64,000 bases of DNA from Variovorax sp. RA8 (lineage in GTDB: Bacteria > Pseudomonadota > Gammaproteobacteria > Burkholderiales > Burkholderiaceae_C): contig NZ_LR594662.1 of assembly GCF_901827175.1 (NCBI RefSeq), forward strand, positions 2,976,001 to 3,040,000, written 5' to 3'. Positions 54,422 through 63,802 of the stretch are shown here, in pieces. The translations under genes and the position numbers were made by a program. Each line of letters opens with the position of its first letter. The first letter of the stretch is position 1. A model generated the notes under the pieces. It was given only the letters and a program-made list of their open reading frames with translations. It had not been told where the DNA came from and ran no database searches.

Positions 54422-55348
54422 TCAGTCCTTGAGGAGGCCGGTGGCACGCAGCGCGGATTCGACGATGGGCCGGGCGGGCTCGGCGAGTTCCGTCAACGGC
54501 AGGCGCAGCGCACCGCCGCACAGGCCGAGCCGCGCCATGGCCCACTTCAGCGGAATCGGGTTCGGCTCGACGAACAGATGCCGGTGCAGCGGCATCAGCT
54601 CGAACTGGATCTGCATCGCGCGCTTGGTGTCGCCGGCAAGGGCCGCCACGCACAGCTCGTGCATCTTGCGCGGCGCCACGTTGGCCGTGACGCTGATGTT
54701 GCCCTGGCCGCCGCACAGCATCAGCGCGACTGCGGTCGGGTCGTCGCCCGAGTACACGGCGAAGTGCTTCGGCACGTCGCGGATCAGCCATTGCGCACGC
54801 TCGATGTTGCCCGTGGCTTCCTTGATGCCCACGATGCCGGGCACCTGCGCCAGGCGCAGGACGGTGTCGTGCGCCATATCGGCGACCGTGCGGCCGGGCA
54901 CGTTGTAGAGCACGATGGGGAGGTCGCCCACAGCCTCGGCGATGGCCTTGAAGTGCCGGTACTGGCCTTCCTGCGTGGGCTTGTTGTAGTAGGGCACCAC
55001 CTGCAGCTGCGAATCGGCGCCGACGCCCTTGGCGAAGCGGGCGAGCTCGATCGCCTCCTGCGTGGAATTGGCGCCGCAGCCGGCCATCACGGGCACGCGG
55101 CCCCGGGCCTGCTCGACCGACACCCGGATGATCTCGCAGTGTTCCTCGACGTTCACCGTCGGCGACTCGCCGGTGGTGCCGACCACGCCCAGGCAATCGG
55201 TGCCTTCGTCGATGTGCCAGTCGATCAGCCGGCGCAAGGCGGGATAGTCGACGCTGCCGTCGTCGTGCATCGGCGTGACGAGCGCGACGATGCTGCCTGT
55301 CAGTTGCTCCAAGGGGGATCTCTTTGTCGGTTGCGGAAAGGCAGCCAT
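54422..55348 (-). CDS. dapA: 4-hydroxy-tetrahydrodipicolinate synthase
   Basis: This protein of about 308 residues performs the first committed step of lysine and diaminopimelate synthesis. It has the family start [29 protein letters not shown], the active-site tyrosine in [20 protein letters not shown] and the Schiff-base lysine in VGIKEATGN. The ATG at 55348 gives a leader of 12 residues; a TTG at 55312 with better agreement to family length (about 296 residues) is a real alternative. It lies between a methyltransferase gene and bamC. Confidence 0.96.
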   Translation of the reverse strand: MAAFPQPTKRSPLEQLTGSIVALVTPMHDDGSVDYPALRRLIDWHIDEGTDCLGVVGTTGESPTVNVEEHCEIIRVSVEQARGRVPVMAGCGANSTQEAIELARFAKGVGADSQLQVVPYYNKPTQEGQYRHFKAIAEAVGDLPIVLYNVPGRTVADMAHDTVLRLAQVPGIVGIKEATGNIERAQWLIRDVPKHFAVYSGDDPTAVALMLCGGQGNISVTANVAPRKMHELCVAALAGDTKRAMQIQFELMPLHRHLFVEPNPIPLKWAMARLGLCGGALRLPLTELAEPARPIVESALRATGLLKD

Positions 55349-55373
55349 TCTACTGACTGGCCCGGCAGGCCGG

Positions 55374-55922
55374 TCAGAGGGGGTAGCGCAAAGGGCTGCG
55401 AGCCAGGCCTTCCGGCGGCCGCACGGCTGCGATCCGCTGCACGAAGCGTTCCGGGTCGGCGAGAAATCCGTCTTCGTAGGCGACCACCCGCAGCCCGGCG
55501 CAGGCGGCCAGCAGCTCGCCCGGTTGCAGCAGGAAGTCCGGCCGCGAGGGCTTGCCCACGCTCTCGTTGCCGGCAGCGAAGGTCTCGTAGAGCAGGACGC
55601 CGCCGGGCGCCACCGCCGCCACGATGTCGGGCAGCCGCGCCCGCCAGAGATAGTTGGTGACGACCACCGCGCCGAAGAGCTGGCCGGCGAAAGGCCAAGG
55701 GCCGTCCTCGATGTCGGCCAGCATTGCGTGGCCGAAGCGGGACGCGGACGCGATCGCCTCGGGTGCCCGATCCACGCCGGTGGCCGCATGTCCACGCTGC
55801 GCGAACCATTGCATGTGCCTCCCCGCGCCGCAGGCCACGTCGAGCACGGTGGCGCCCGGGGCGAGCAGGTGCGACCAGCGCGCGACCCAGGGGGAGGGCG
55901 GGAGATCGTGGCTCAGAAGCAA
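55374..55922 (-). CDS. SAM-dependent methyltransferase
   Basis: This 182-residue class-I methyltransferase has motif [17 protein letters not shown], the acidic [18 protein letters not shown] and the post-motif [30 protein letters not shown]. It resembles TehB/small Rossmann methyltransferases of unknown substrate. The frame begins with TTG at 55922, overlapping by 10 bp the end of the small membrane gene upstream. It precedes dapA by 26 bp. Confidence 0.88.
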   Translation of the reverse strand: MLLSHDLPPSPWVARWSHLLAPGATVLDVACGAGRHMQWFAQRGHAATGVDRAPEAIASASRFGHAMLADIEDGPWPFAGQLFGAVVVTNYLWRARLPDIVAAVAPGGVLLYETFAAGNESVGKPSRPDFLLQPGELLAACAGLRVVAYEDGFLADPERFVQRIAAVRPPEGLARSPLRYPL

Positions 55923-56053
55923 GCCCAGAGCTGGTCGACCAGCGCCACCAGGAACGCGGGGCGGGTGTAGAGGCCGAACACCGCCAGGAGCGCCAGCACC
56001 GCGGCCGTCAGCCAGCTGGCGTGCACGAGATGGTGGCGGGTGCTCGGGCGCAT
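55913..56053 (-). CDS. Tiny single-pass membrane protein
   Basis: This 46-residue protein MRPSTRHHLVHASW... has a polar basic start, one strong membrane segment (LTAAVLALLAVFGLYT) and a hydrophobic end [10 protein letters not shown]. It is overlapped at its 3' end by the methyltransferase start and follows the MFS gene by 5 bp, which supports translation as part of that operon. No function is known; it may be a modulator of the adjacent transporter. It is easily missed by gene finders. Confidence 0.6.
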   Translation of the reverse strand: MRPSTRHHLVHASWLTAAVLALLAVFGLYTRPAFLVALVDQLWACF

Positions 56054-56058
56054 GAGGT

Positions 56059-57279
56059 TCAGGCCGGCTGAGGGGCCGGCCGGCGCACGATCGCGCCTTC
56101 CTTGACCGGCAGGTTGACCAGCGCTGCGGCTACGCCCAGCGCGATCGCGAGATACCAGACGATGCTGTAGCTGCCGGTGCTGTCGTAGAGATAGCCGCCG
56201 AGCCAGACGCCGAGGAAGGAGCCGACCTGGTGGCTCAGGAACACGAAGCCGCCCAGCATCGAGAGATGCGCCACGCCGAAGATCTGTGCCACGATGCCGC
56301 TGGTGAGCGGCACGGTCGACAGCCACAGGAACCCCATCACGCTCGCGAAGACGTACACCGACAGGGGCGTGATGGGCGCCGCCAGGAAGACCGCGATGGT
56401 CGCAGCACGGCTGAAGTAAATCGCGGCCAGCAGCTTGCGCTTGGGGAGCCGTGCCCCGAGCGAGCCGGCGACATAGGTGCCGAACACATTGAACAGGCCG
56501 ACGAGCGCCAGCGCATAGCTTGCCACTTCGGGCGAGAGCCCCTTGTCGCGCAGGTAGCTCGGCATGTGCACACCGATGAAGGCCAGCTGGAAGCCGCAGA
56601 CGAAATACCCCGCCATCAAGAGCACGAAGCTGGGGTACTTGAAGGCCTCACCCACGGCCTGGAGGATGGTCTGGTCGCGATGGGCGACGGCGGCGTGTCC
56701 GAAGCGTGGCTCTCGCAGGCCGAAGGCGAGTGGCACGATCAGCAGCACCATGACCGCCAGCACCAGCAGGGCCGTATGCCAACCGAAGCCCGCGATCAGT
56801 TGCCCCTCCACCGGGACCATCAGGAACTGGCCGAAGGAGCCCGCCGCGGCCGCAACGCCCATGGCCCACGATCGCCGCTCGACCGGGATCTGCCGGCCGA
56901 TCACGCCGTAGATCACGGCGTAGGTGGTGCCGGCCTGCGCCGCGCCGATCAGCACGCCGGCGGTCAGCGCGAAGATGAGCGGCGTGGGCGACAGCGCCAT
57001 GCCCGCCAGGCCGACGGCGTAGAGGACGGCGCCCGCCACCAGCACGCGGAAGGCGCCCAGCTTGTCGGCCAGCATGCCGGCGAAGACGCCGATCACGCCC
57101 CAGGCCAGGTTCTGGATGGCGAGCGCCAGCGAGAAGCCCTGGCGCGACCAGCCCTGCTCCTGCGTGATCGGCTGGAGCCACAGCCCGAAGCCGTGGCGGA
57201 TCCCCATCGAGAGGGTGACGATCATCGCGCCGCAGAACAGGACCTGCTTGAGCGAGAGCGGCTGGGATTGACCGTGCAT
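56059..57279 (-). CDS. MFS transporter (OFA/monocarboxylate-like)
   Basis: This 406-residue MFS protein has twelve hydrophobic segments with the family start MIVTLSMGIRHGFGLWLQPITQEQGWSRQGFSLALAIQNL, motif A-like AGMLADKLGAFRVLVAG, and GTTYAVIYGVIGRQIPVERR. The arrangement resembles oxalate/formate and monocarboxylate MFS carriers. The ATG at 57279 was chosen; the upstream extension is uncharacteristic. It is divergent from parE (154 bp) and starts a run with the tiny membrane gene and methyltransferase. Confidence 0.9.
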   Translation of the reverse strand: MHGQSQPLSLKQVLFCGAMIVTLSMGIRHGFGLWLQPITQEQGWSRQGFSLALAIQNLAWGVIGVFAGMLADKLGAFRVLVAGAVLYAVGLAGMALSPTPLIFALTAGVLIGAAQAGTTYAVIYGVIGRQIPVERRSWAMGVAAAAGSFGQFLMVPVEGQLIAGFGWHTALLVLAVMVLLIVPLAFGLREPRFGHAAVAHRDQTILQAVGEAFKYPSFVLLMAGYFVCGFQLAFIGVHMPSYLRDKGLSPEVASYALALVGLFNVFGTYVAGSLGARLPKRKLLAAIYFSRAATIAVFLAAPITPLSVYVFASVMGFLWLSTVPLTSGIVAQIFGVAHLSMLGGFVFLSHQVGSFLGVWLGGYLYDSTGSYSIVWYLAIALGVAAALVNLPVKEGAIVRRPAPQPA

Positions 57280-57433
57280 CCGGCGACTGTATCCAAAAGA
57301 GAAAGGCTGCATCGGCCGCGGCCGCGACACGGATTGTTGATATTTTCGGGCGGCGTTGATGCGCCCGGCGCATCGGCGTCGCTCTGTATGTCCATCCAGG
57401 TTTTCGGGAAGCCCACGCATACAATCCGCCCCC

Positions 57434-59410
57434 ATGGCGACTCTCCCCAAGACTCCCCCGGCCTATTCCGAAGGCTCCATCCGCGTCCTCAAGGGCCTCG
57501 AGCCCGTCAAGCAGCGGCCGGGCATGTACACCCGCACCGACAACCCGCTGCACATCATCCAGGAAGTGCTGGACAACGCGGCCGACGAAGCGCTGGCCGG
57601 CTACGGCAAGAAGATCAAGGTCACGCTGCACACCGACGCCTCGGTCAGCGTCGAGGACGACGGCCGCGGCATCCCCTTCGGCCTGCATCCCGAAGAGAAG
57701 GCGCCCGTGATCGAGCTGGTCTACACCCGGCTGCACGCGGGCGGCAAGTTCGACAAGGGCGCGGGCGGCGCCTACAGCTTCTCGGGCGGCCTGCACGGGG
57801 TCGGCGTGTCGGTGACCAATGCGCTGTCGAAGCGGCTCGAGGTCCAGTCCTTTCGCGAAGGCTCGGCCGCGCGAATCGTGTTTGCCGCCGGCGATGTGGT
57901 CGAGCCGCTCCAGGTTCGTCCAATTGAAACCGGCGAGCGCCGCCAGGGCACCACGGTGCGCGCCTGGCCCGACCCCAAGTACTTCGAATCCGGCACGCTG
58001 CCGGTCAACGAGCTGACCCATCTGCTGCGCAGCAAGGCGGTGCTGATGCCCGGCGTGACCGTCACGCTGGTGGTCGAGAAGACCAAGGAGACCCAGCAGT
58101 GGCTCTACAAGGGCGGGCTGCGCGACTACCTGATGCAGACGCTCAACGCCGACCCGGTGATCCCGCTGTTCGAAGGCGCCGGCCATGCCGACAAGAACGC
58201 CGACAACTTTGCCGAAGGCGAGGGCGCCGAGTGGTGCGTGGCCTTCACCGAGGACGGCCAGCCGGTGCGCGAGAGCTACGTCAACCTGATCCCCACCAGC
58301 GCCGGAGGCACCCACGAGAGCGGCTTGCGCGACGGCCTGTTCAACGCGGTCAAGAGCTTCGTCGACTTGCACTCGCTCCTGCCCAAGGGCGTGAAGCTGC
58401 TGCCGGAGGACGTGTTCGCGCGCGCGTCGTACGTGCTCTCGGCGAAGGTGCTGGACCCGCAGTTCCAGGGCCAGATCAAGGAGCGGCTCAACTCGCGCGA
58501 TGCGGTGCGGCTGGTCTCCAGCTTCGTGCGCCCGGCGCTGGAGCTGTGGCTCAACCAGCACGTCGACTACGGCAGGAAGCTCGCCGAGCTGGCCATCAAG
58601 GCCGCGCAGACCCGCCAGCGCGCCGGGCAGAAGGTCGAGAAGCGCAAGGGCTCGGGCGTGGCGGTGCTGCCGGGCAAGCTGACCGATTGCGAGAGCAAGG
58701 ACATCGCCCACAACGAGGTCTTCCTGGTCGAAGGCGATTCGGCCGGCGGCAGCGCCAAGATGGGCCGCGACAAGGAAAGCCAGGCGATCCTGCCGCTGCG
58801 CGGCAAGGTGCTCAACACCTGGGAGGTGGAGCGCGACCGCCTGTTCGCCAACACCGAGATCCACGACATCTCGGTCGCCATCGGGGTCGACCCGCACGGT
58901 CCGGAAGACTCGCCCGACCTCTCCGGCCTGCGCTACGGCAAGATCTGCATCCTCTCGGACGCCGACGTCGACGGCTCGCACATCCAGGTGCTGCTGCTCA
59001 CGCTCTTCTTCCGGCACTTCCCCAAGCTCATCGACACCGGCCATGTCTACGTGGCCAAGCCGCCGCTGTTTCGCGTCGATGCGCCGGCGCGCGGCAAGAA
59101 GCCGGCGTCCAAGGTCTACGCGCTCGACGAGGGCGAGCTCACCGCCATTCTCGACAAGCTGCGCAAGGACGGCGTGCGCGAGAACGCCTGGAGCATCAGC
59201 CGCTTCAAGGGCCTGGGCGAGATGAGCGCCGAGCAGCTGTGGGAGACCACGCTCAACCCCGACACCCGCCGCCTGCTGCAGGTGCGCCTGGGTCGCTTCG
59301 ACCTCCTGGGCACGCAGGGCGAGATCACCAAGCTGATGGGCAAGGGCGAGGCCGCCGCGCGGCGCGAGCTCATGGAGCTGCGCGCCGACGACGTCGAAGT
59401 CGACGTCTGA
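57434..59410 (+). CDS. parE: DNA topoisomerase IV subunit B
   Basis: This 658-residue type IIA topoisomerase subunit has a GHKL ATPase (EVLDNAADEALAG, DDGRGIPFGLHPEEK, GGLHGVGVSVTNALS). The TOPRIM segment shows FLVEGDSAGGSAKMGRD and SDADVDGSHIQVLLL. Length and absence of the gyrase insert identify ParE rather than GyrB. With ParC it decatenates daughter chromosomes. parC begins at 63803, separated by four other genes and one divergent pair. Confidence 0.97.
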   Translation: MATLPKTPPAYSEGSIRVLKGLEPVKQRPGMYTRTDNPLHIIQEVLDNAADEALAGYGKKIKVTLHTDASVSVEDDGRGIPFGLHPEEKAPVIELVYTRLHAGGKFDKGAGGAYSFSGGLHGVGVSVTNALSKRLEVQSFREGSAARIVFAAGDVVEPLQVRPIETGERRQGTTVRAWPDPKYFESGTLPVNELTHLLRSKAVLMPGVTVTLVVEKTKETQQWLYKGGLRDYLMQTLNADPVIPLFEGAGHADKNADNFAEGEGAEWCVAFTEDGQPVRESYVNLIPTSAGGTHESGLRDGLFNAVKSFVDLHSLLPKGVKLLPEDVFARASYVLSAKVLDPQFQGQIKERLNSRDAVRLVSSFVRPALELWLNQHVDYGRKLAELAIKAAQTRQRAGQKVEKRKGSGVAVLPGKLTDCESKDIAHNEVFLVEGDSAGGSAKMGRDKESQAILPLRGKVLNTWEVERDRLFANTEIHDISVAIGVDPHGPEDSPDLSGLRYGKICILSDADVDGSHIQVLLLTLFFRHFPKLIDTGHVYVAKPPLFRVDAPARGKKPASKVYALDEGELTAILDKLRKDGVRENAWSISRFKGLGEMSAEQLWETTLNPDTRRLLQVRLGRFDLLGTQGEITKLMGKGEAAARRELMELRADDVEVDV

Positions 59411-59422
59411 AGGCCCGCGCCT

Positions 59423-59992
59423 TCAGGACATGAAGGCGCCGGGCACGGGCGCCTCGCCGAGCGCGTTGCGCAGCACCGCCCAGTGCATTGCCTCGTCGCC
59501 GAGGATGCTGGCCGCGGCCTTGGCCAGCGCGCGGTCGTCGAACAGCGGCACCGCGCCCAGGTAGGCGCTGACCGCGCCTTGCTCCAGCTTGGCGGCAAAG
59601 CGCAGCACATCGGCCTGCGACTTCAGCTGCGCGGTCGGGAAGTCGTACTTCGCCTTGGCGCCCACGGCCTTGCCGCCGAGCTTCTCGACCGTCGCCGCGA
59701 GCAGCGCGGCATGGGCCCGGTGATGGCCCTGGAAGGTCAGGGCCAGGTCGAGCACGGGCTTGTCGAGCAGCTTGCTCTCGGCCCCGACCTGGTAGGCCGC
59801 GATGGCCTCGAACTCCGAGCCGAGCGCGGTATTCAGGATCTGCGCATCGCTTGCCGCGTCGCCGCCGGCCTGGGCCGCCAGCGTGTCGTTGCCCGCCAGC
59901 AGCGCGACGGCGGCACCCGACAGCAGCAGGCCCGAGCGGCCGAGGAAGTAGCGTCGCGCGGCGACGGGCGTGGGCATCCGGAAAAAGGACAT
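59423..59992 (-). CDS. Ferritin-like (DUF4439/Ferritin_2-type) exported protein
   Basis: This 189-residue protein has a signal with RRYFLGRSGLLLSGAAVALLAG (possible Tat-type). A ferritin-like helical bundle follows: LGSEFEAIAAYQVGAE, FQGHHRAHAALLAATVEKLGG, LEQGAVSAYLGAVPLF and LGDEAMHWAVLRNALG. These carry glutamate and E-x-x-H-like metal ligands on successive helices. AGGAG precedes the ATG. It is 22 bp downstream of an ECF sigma gene, a pairing that suggests it is the main target of the sigma factor. Confidence 0.85.
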   Translation of the reverse strand: MSFFRMPTPVAARRYFLGRSGLLLSGAAVALLAGNDTLAAQAGGDAASDAQILNTALGSEFEAIAAYQVGAESKLLDKPVLDLALTFQGHHRAHAALLAATVEKLGGKAVGAKAKYDFPTAQLKSQADVLRFAAKLEQGAVSAYLGAVPLFDDRALAKAAASILGDEAMHWAVLRNALGEAPVPGAFMS

Positions 59993-60014
59993 GAGAGTCT
60001 CCTGTGAAGTGGGA

Positions 60015-60731
60015 TCAGGCGGGTGGGCGCGCTTGCGCATCGGTGATGAGGGCCATCACGCGCGCGACGATCTCGTCGCAGCGCGCGCCGGCAAAAGTGA
60101 AGGCGTCGCCGATCGCGACGTCGATCTCGCGCGACAGGGCTTCGCGCAGCAGGCCCCGCGCCCGGAAGAAGCGCGAGCGCACCGTGGCTTCGGGGATGCC
60201 GAGCGCGGCGGCCACTTCCTCGATGCTCAGGTCCTCGACCGCGCGCAGCACGAAGACCGTACGGAACACCTCGGGCAGCGCGTCGATGCCCGCCTCGATC
60301 AGCTTGCGCGTCTCGCCGCGCATCGCGCGGTGTTCCGGCTGTTCGTCAGGGTCTGCCTGCATCCACGTGCCCTCCGGGGTTTCGCCTGCCTCCACGGCCG
60401 TATCGAAGGGGATGACCTGGGCGCTCCCGCGCTGCCGCAGGCGTCCCAGGGCTTCGTTGGCCACGATGCGCACCAGCCAGGTCGAGAGCCGGGCCTCGGC
60501 GCGAAAGGAGCCGAGCGCGCGCCACGCGCGCAGGTAGGCGTCCTGCAAGGCGTCCTGTGCGTCGTCGTCGTTCTTCAGGATGCTGCGGCCGGTGCGAAAG
60601 AGCAGCCGGTTGTGGCGCCGCATGATGAGCTGGAAGGCGAGGGCGTCGCCTTGCGCGGCTCGCGTGGCGAGCTCGGTATCGGTCGGCGGCGAGTGGCCGT
60701 CCGCGTCGTGGATGCGTTCGAGGGGGGGCAT
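60015..60731 (-). CDS. ECF-type RNA polymerase sigma factor
   Basis: This 238-residue sigma factor has region 2 (LAFQLIMRRHNRLLFRTGRSILKNDDDAQDALQDAYLRAWRALGSF) and region 4 (LPEVFRTVFVLRAVEDLSIEEVAAALGIPEATVRSRFFRARGLL). A C-terminal extension of some 35 residues contains a cysteine (GARCDEIVARVMALITDA). No anti-sigma gene is next to it; the extension could sense or regulate. It is translated ahead of the ferritin-like gene and is 92 bp from the divergent lytic transglycosylase gene. Confidence 0.92.
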   Translation of the reverse strand: MPPLERIHDADGHSPPTDTELATRAAQGDALAFQLIMRRHNRLLFRTGRSILKNDDDAQDALQDAYLRAWRALGSFRAEARLSTWLVRIVANEALGRLRQRGSAQVIPFDTAVEAGETPEGTWMQADPDEQPEHRAMRGETRKLIEAGIDALPEVFRTVFVLRAVEDLSIEEVAAALGIPEATVRSRFFRARGLLREALSREIDVAIGDAFTFAGARCDEIVARVMALITDAQARPPA

Positions 60732-60823
60732 GGTGTTTTCGTCGTGTTGCCCATTGGATGGACGGGGACGCAATCCTGTTCCCAAACGTAAATCGGCAGG
60801 CATGGACGACAATCCGCCCGGCG

Positions 60824-61747
60824 ATGAAATTCCGACATGCTCCCGGCCGCTGGTGGCGGCTCCCGCTCCTGCTGCTCGCACTGTGGTCATGGCAGCCGCT
60901 CGTGCACGCGTCCGACATCTTCGGCTACGTCGACGACAAGGGCGTGGCCCACTTCGCCTCCGAGAAGGTCGACGAGCGCTACCAGCTCTTCTTCCGCGGC
61001 GGCCAGGCCTTCGATACTGCCCAGGGCATCGGCCCGCTGGCGCGCGGTCGGGCGGGCCGCATCGATGGCAAGGTGCCCCGCGCGTCGCAATCGCTGCTCG
61101 CGCTGTTCGAGGCCTCGCCCAACTACAAGCCCGCACAGAAGGCGCTGCGCGAAGCGGCGCGGCGCCATGACATCGACTACGAACTGCTGCAGGCGCTGGT
61201 CGCCACCGAGTCCGGCTTCGATGCGCAGGCCGTCTCGCCCAAGGGCGCACGCGGCCTGATGCAGCTGATGCCGGCGACCGCGCAGCGCTACGGCGTCGGC
61301 GCCGACAAGCGCGGCTCGATCGAGAAGAAGCTCTTCGATCCGCACATCAACATCGCGGCCGGCGCGCGCTACTTGCGCGACCTGATCGCGATGTTCCCCG
61401 GCGATATCGAGCTCGCGCTGGCGGCCTACAACGCGGGCGAGGGCGCGGTGCAGCGCGCGGGCAACAAGATCCCGAACTACCGCGAGACGCAGAACTACGT
61501 GAAGACGGTGCTGCAGCTCTATGCGTACCTCAAGCCCTCGGCGGCTGCCGGCCGGGGCAACGCGCCGGGCCGCGTGCGCATGGAGCTGGCGGCACCGCGC
61601 GGCGGTGCGCTGGGTCGCGGGAACATGCCCTCGCCATCGGGTGCGATGCCGATGTTGCCGGACCTCGCCGAGGCACAGCAAACGGCCGAGGTGGACGCGA
61701 GTGCCGCGGCGCTGAAGCTGTCGGATCGAATCTCGACAAAGCCGTAG
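60824..61747 (+). CDS. Lytic transglycosylase with DUF4124-like N-terminus
   Basis: This 307-residue exported protein has a signal (RLPLLLLALWSWQPLVHA) and a short DUF4124-like region (DIFGYVDDKGVAHFASEK). The C-terminal SLT domain has the catalytic glutamate in ALVATESGFDAQAVSPKGARGLMQLMPATAQRYGV, plus INIAAGARYLRDL and LALAAYNAGEGAV. It cleaves peptidoglycan glycan strands to anhydromuropeptides. The ATG at 60824 was chosen for the signal; a longer frame begins at 60758. It precedes the kelch gene by 10 bp. Confidence 0.92.
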   Translation: MKFRHAPGRWWRLPLLLLALWSWQPLVHASDIFGYVDDKGVAHFASEKVDERYQLFFRGGQAFDTAQGIGPLARGRAGRIDGKVPRASQSLLALFEASPNYKPAQKALREAARRHDIDYELLQALVATESGFDAQAVSPKGARGLMQLMPATAQRYGVGADKRGSIEKKLFDPHINIAAGARYLRDLIAMFPGDIELALAAYNAGEGAVQRAGNKIPNYRETQNYVKTVLQLYAYLKPSAAAGRGNAPGRVRMELAAPRGGALGRGNMPSPSGAMPMLPDLAEAQQTAEVDASAAALKLSDRISTKP

Positions 61748-61757
61748 AAGCCCCGCG

Positions 61758-62861
61758 ATGCAGCGCCGACGACTGGTCCTCGCGAGCGCGGCCATGGCCC
61801 TCGGGGGCGCTGCACGTGCGCAGTCGCTGCCCCCCGCGCCATCCTCGCCCGAACCCTTCGCGCGCCTGCAGGGCGGCGTTCCGCACCACATGACCCCCGA
61901 GCAGGAGGCGCAGCGCGTCACCGACAGCCCGGCGCCGGCCGGTGCGCCCGGCCGCTGGCTGGTGCGCGCGGCGCTGCCGATCCCGCGCAGCGAAATGGCC
62001 TGGGCCACCGCGACGCAGGGCCGGATGCACGTGGTGGGTGGCTACGGGGAGGGCGCCGTCAACCGCGACTACCACCACATCTACGACCCGGCCAGCGACC
62101 GTTGGTTGTCAGGCGCGCCCCTGCCGCGCGGCGCCAACCACGTGGCGGTGGCGTCGGAAGGCGGGCGCGTGTGGGCCCTTGGCGGCTTCACCGAACAGAA
62201 CCGGCGCTCCGACGACAAGGCCTTCGTCTACGACACCGCTGCCGATCGCTGGACCGCCATCGCGCCGCTGCCGCGTCCGCGCGGCGCGGCGGCGGCGGTG
62301 GTGCTCGACGGCATGCTGCATTTGATCGGCGGCGCCTCCGAGCCGGCTGCCGAGCGCGCCAGCGTAGGCTGGCACGAGGTCTACGACACGCGGGCCGATC
62401 GCTGGTCCGCGCGCAAGCCCTTGCCGGCTGCGCGCGACCACGTCGGCTGCGTCGCGCACAACGGGCAGATCCACGTGATCGGCGGCCGCTTCAACACCTT
62501 CGAATACAACACCGAGCTGCACCATGTCTACCTACCGGCGCGCGACACGTGGGAGTTGCGTGCCCCGCTGCCGACCGCACGCTCGGGCCACGGGCTCGTT
62601 GTCTATCGCGAACGCCTCTACGCGATGGGCGGCGAGGGCGGCTTCCTCGTCGGCGGCGTGCCGCGCCAGGCCAAGGTTTTCGGCCAGATGGAAAGCTACG
62701 ACCCGCGCTCGGACCAGTGGCAGCGCCACGCGCCCATGCCGACGCCGCGCCACGCCGTGGGCGCGGCCGTGATCGGCGACTGGATCTACGTTGCGGGCGG
62801 TGGCGCCGTGCTCGGCGGCAGCGTGCAGTCGGCGGTGCACGAGGCCTTCACGCTGGGCTGA
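61758..62861 (+). CDS. Exported kelch-repeat protein
   Basis: This 367-residue protein has a signal (RRLVLASAAMALGGAARA) and five to six kelch repeats. Each has a GG pair followed by an aromatic-rich strand (MHVVGGYGEG, VWALGGFTEQ, LHLIGGASEP, IHVIGGRFNT, LYAMGGEGGF, IYVAGGGAVL) and intervening YDxxxxRWxxxAPLPxxR. These should form a beta-propeller for carbohydrate or protein binding in the envelope. Similar bacterial proteins include sialate mutarotase NanM, but no sialate genes are near. The last repeat closes at FTLG. Confidence 0.88.
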   Translation: MQRRRLVLASAAMALGGAARAQSLPPAPSSPEPFARLQGGVPHHMTPEQEAQRVTDSPAPAGAPGRWLVRAALPIPRSEMAWATATQGRMHVVGGYGEGAVNRDYHHIYDPASDRWLSGAPLPRGANHVAVASEGGRVWALGGFTEQNRRSDDKAFVYDTAADRWTAIAPLPRPRGAAAAVVLDGMLHLIGGASEPAAERASVGWHEVYDTRADRWSARKPLPAARDHVGCVAHNGQIHVIGGRFNTFEYNTELHHVYLPARDTWELRAPLPTARSGHGLVVYRERLYAMGGEGGFLVGGVPRQAKVFGQMESYDPRSDQWQRHAPMPTPRHAVGAAVIGDWIYVAGGGAVLGGSVQSAVHEAFTLG

Positions 62862-62989
62862 GGCTCAGGCAGGCCCTGAGGCCGGGTCTGCGACTTCCGC
62901 ATTTCCGGCCGCCGTCCCTTTCGGGAGACTGGGCGCATGCCCAAGTCTTTTTCCCCCACCAAGTCCCTCTGTCGCAGCCGGAGGCGCGT

Positions 62990-63751
62990 GTGAGCGCGCC
63001 AGCCCCGGAAGGCGCCGCCGTCTGGGTGGCCGTCGCCGCGATCTTCATGCTGGCCGGTGCGGTCAAGGGCGTCATCGGGCTCGGACTCCCGACGCTGTCG
63101 ATGGCGCTGCTGGCGGTGTGGATGTCGCCGGCCGCTGCCGCGGCGCTGCTGATCGTTCCCTCGCTGGTCACCAACGTGTGGCAGTTGCAGCCCTGGCGCG
63201 GCCTGGGCAGCCTCGCGCGCCGGCTCGGCGGCATGCAGCTGGGCATCGTCGCCGGCACCTTGCTGGGGGCCTGGCTGTTCGGCGCGCCGGACGGCGCAGG
63301 CGCAAGGGTGGCGCTCGGCGTCGCACTCGTCGCGTATGCCGCGTGGCTGCTGCTGGCGCCACCGCTCGCGCTCGATGCACGGCACGAGCCATGGCTGGGG
63401 CCGCTGGTGGGGGCGATCACGGGTGGGATCACGGCGCTGACCGGCGTGTTCGTACTGCCCGCGGTGGTCTACCTGCAGTCCTTGTCGCTGTCGCGCGACG
63501 CGCTGATCCAGGCGATGGGACTCTCGTTCACCACCTCGACCCTCGCGCTCGCCCTGGCGCTGGCCGGCCGCGCCAGCTATTCGACGCCGCTGTTCGGCGC
63601 GTCGCTGGCGATGCTGCTGCCGGCGCTGGCGGGGATGGCCTTCGGCCAGTGGCTTCGCGTGCGCATGCCGCTGCCGGTGTTCAGGCGGTGCTTCCTTGCC
63701 GGGCTGGCGCTGCTGGGGGGCTACATGGTCGCACGGGAGCTGATCCGATGA
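62990..63751 (+). CDS. TauE/SafE (TSUP) family sulfite/sulfonate exporter-like membrane protein
   Basis: This 253-residue membrane protein has about eight hydrophobic segments, with AIFMLAGAVKGVIGLGLPTLSMALLA in the first helix and GAITGGITALTGVFVLPAVVYLQSL in the second half, the two TSUP hallmark helices. It exports sulfite, sulfoacetate or related anions, or other substrates. The GTG at 62990 overlaps an upstream GTGTGA and is preceded by GGAGG. It lies 51 bp before parC. Confidence 0.88.
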   Translation: MSAPAPEGAAVWVAVAAIFMLAGAVKGVIGLGLPTLSMALLAVWMSPAAAAALLIVPSLVTNVWQLQPWRGLGSLARRLGGMQLGIVAGTLLGAWLFGAPDGAGARVALGVALVAYAAWLLLAPPLALDARHEPWLGPLVGAITGGITALTGVFVLPAVVYLQSLSLSRDALIQAMGLSFTTSTLALALALAGRASYSTPLFGASLAMLLPALAGMAFGQWLRVRMPLPVFRRCFLAGLALLGGYMVARELIR

Positions 63752-63802
63752 GGGGGCGGGCACGGCCACTACACTTGCCGCTCTCACAAAGTCTCTCTCG
63801 CA

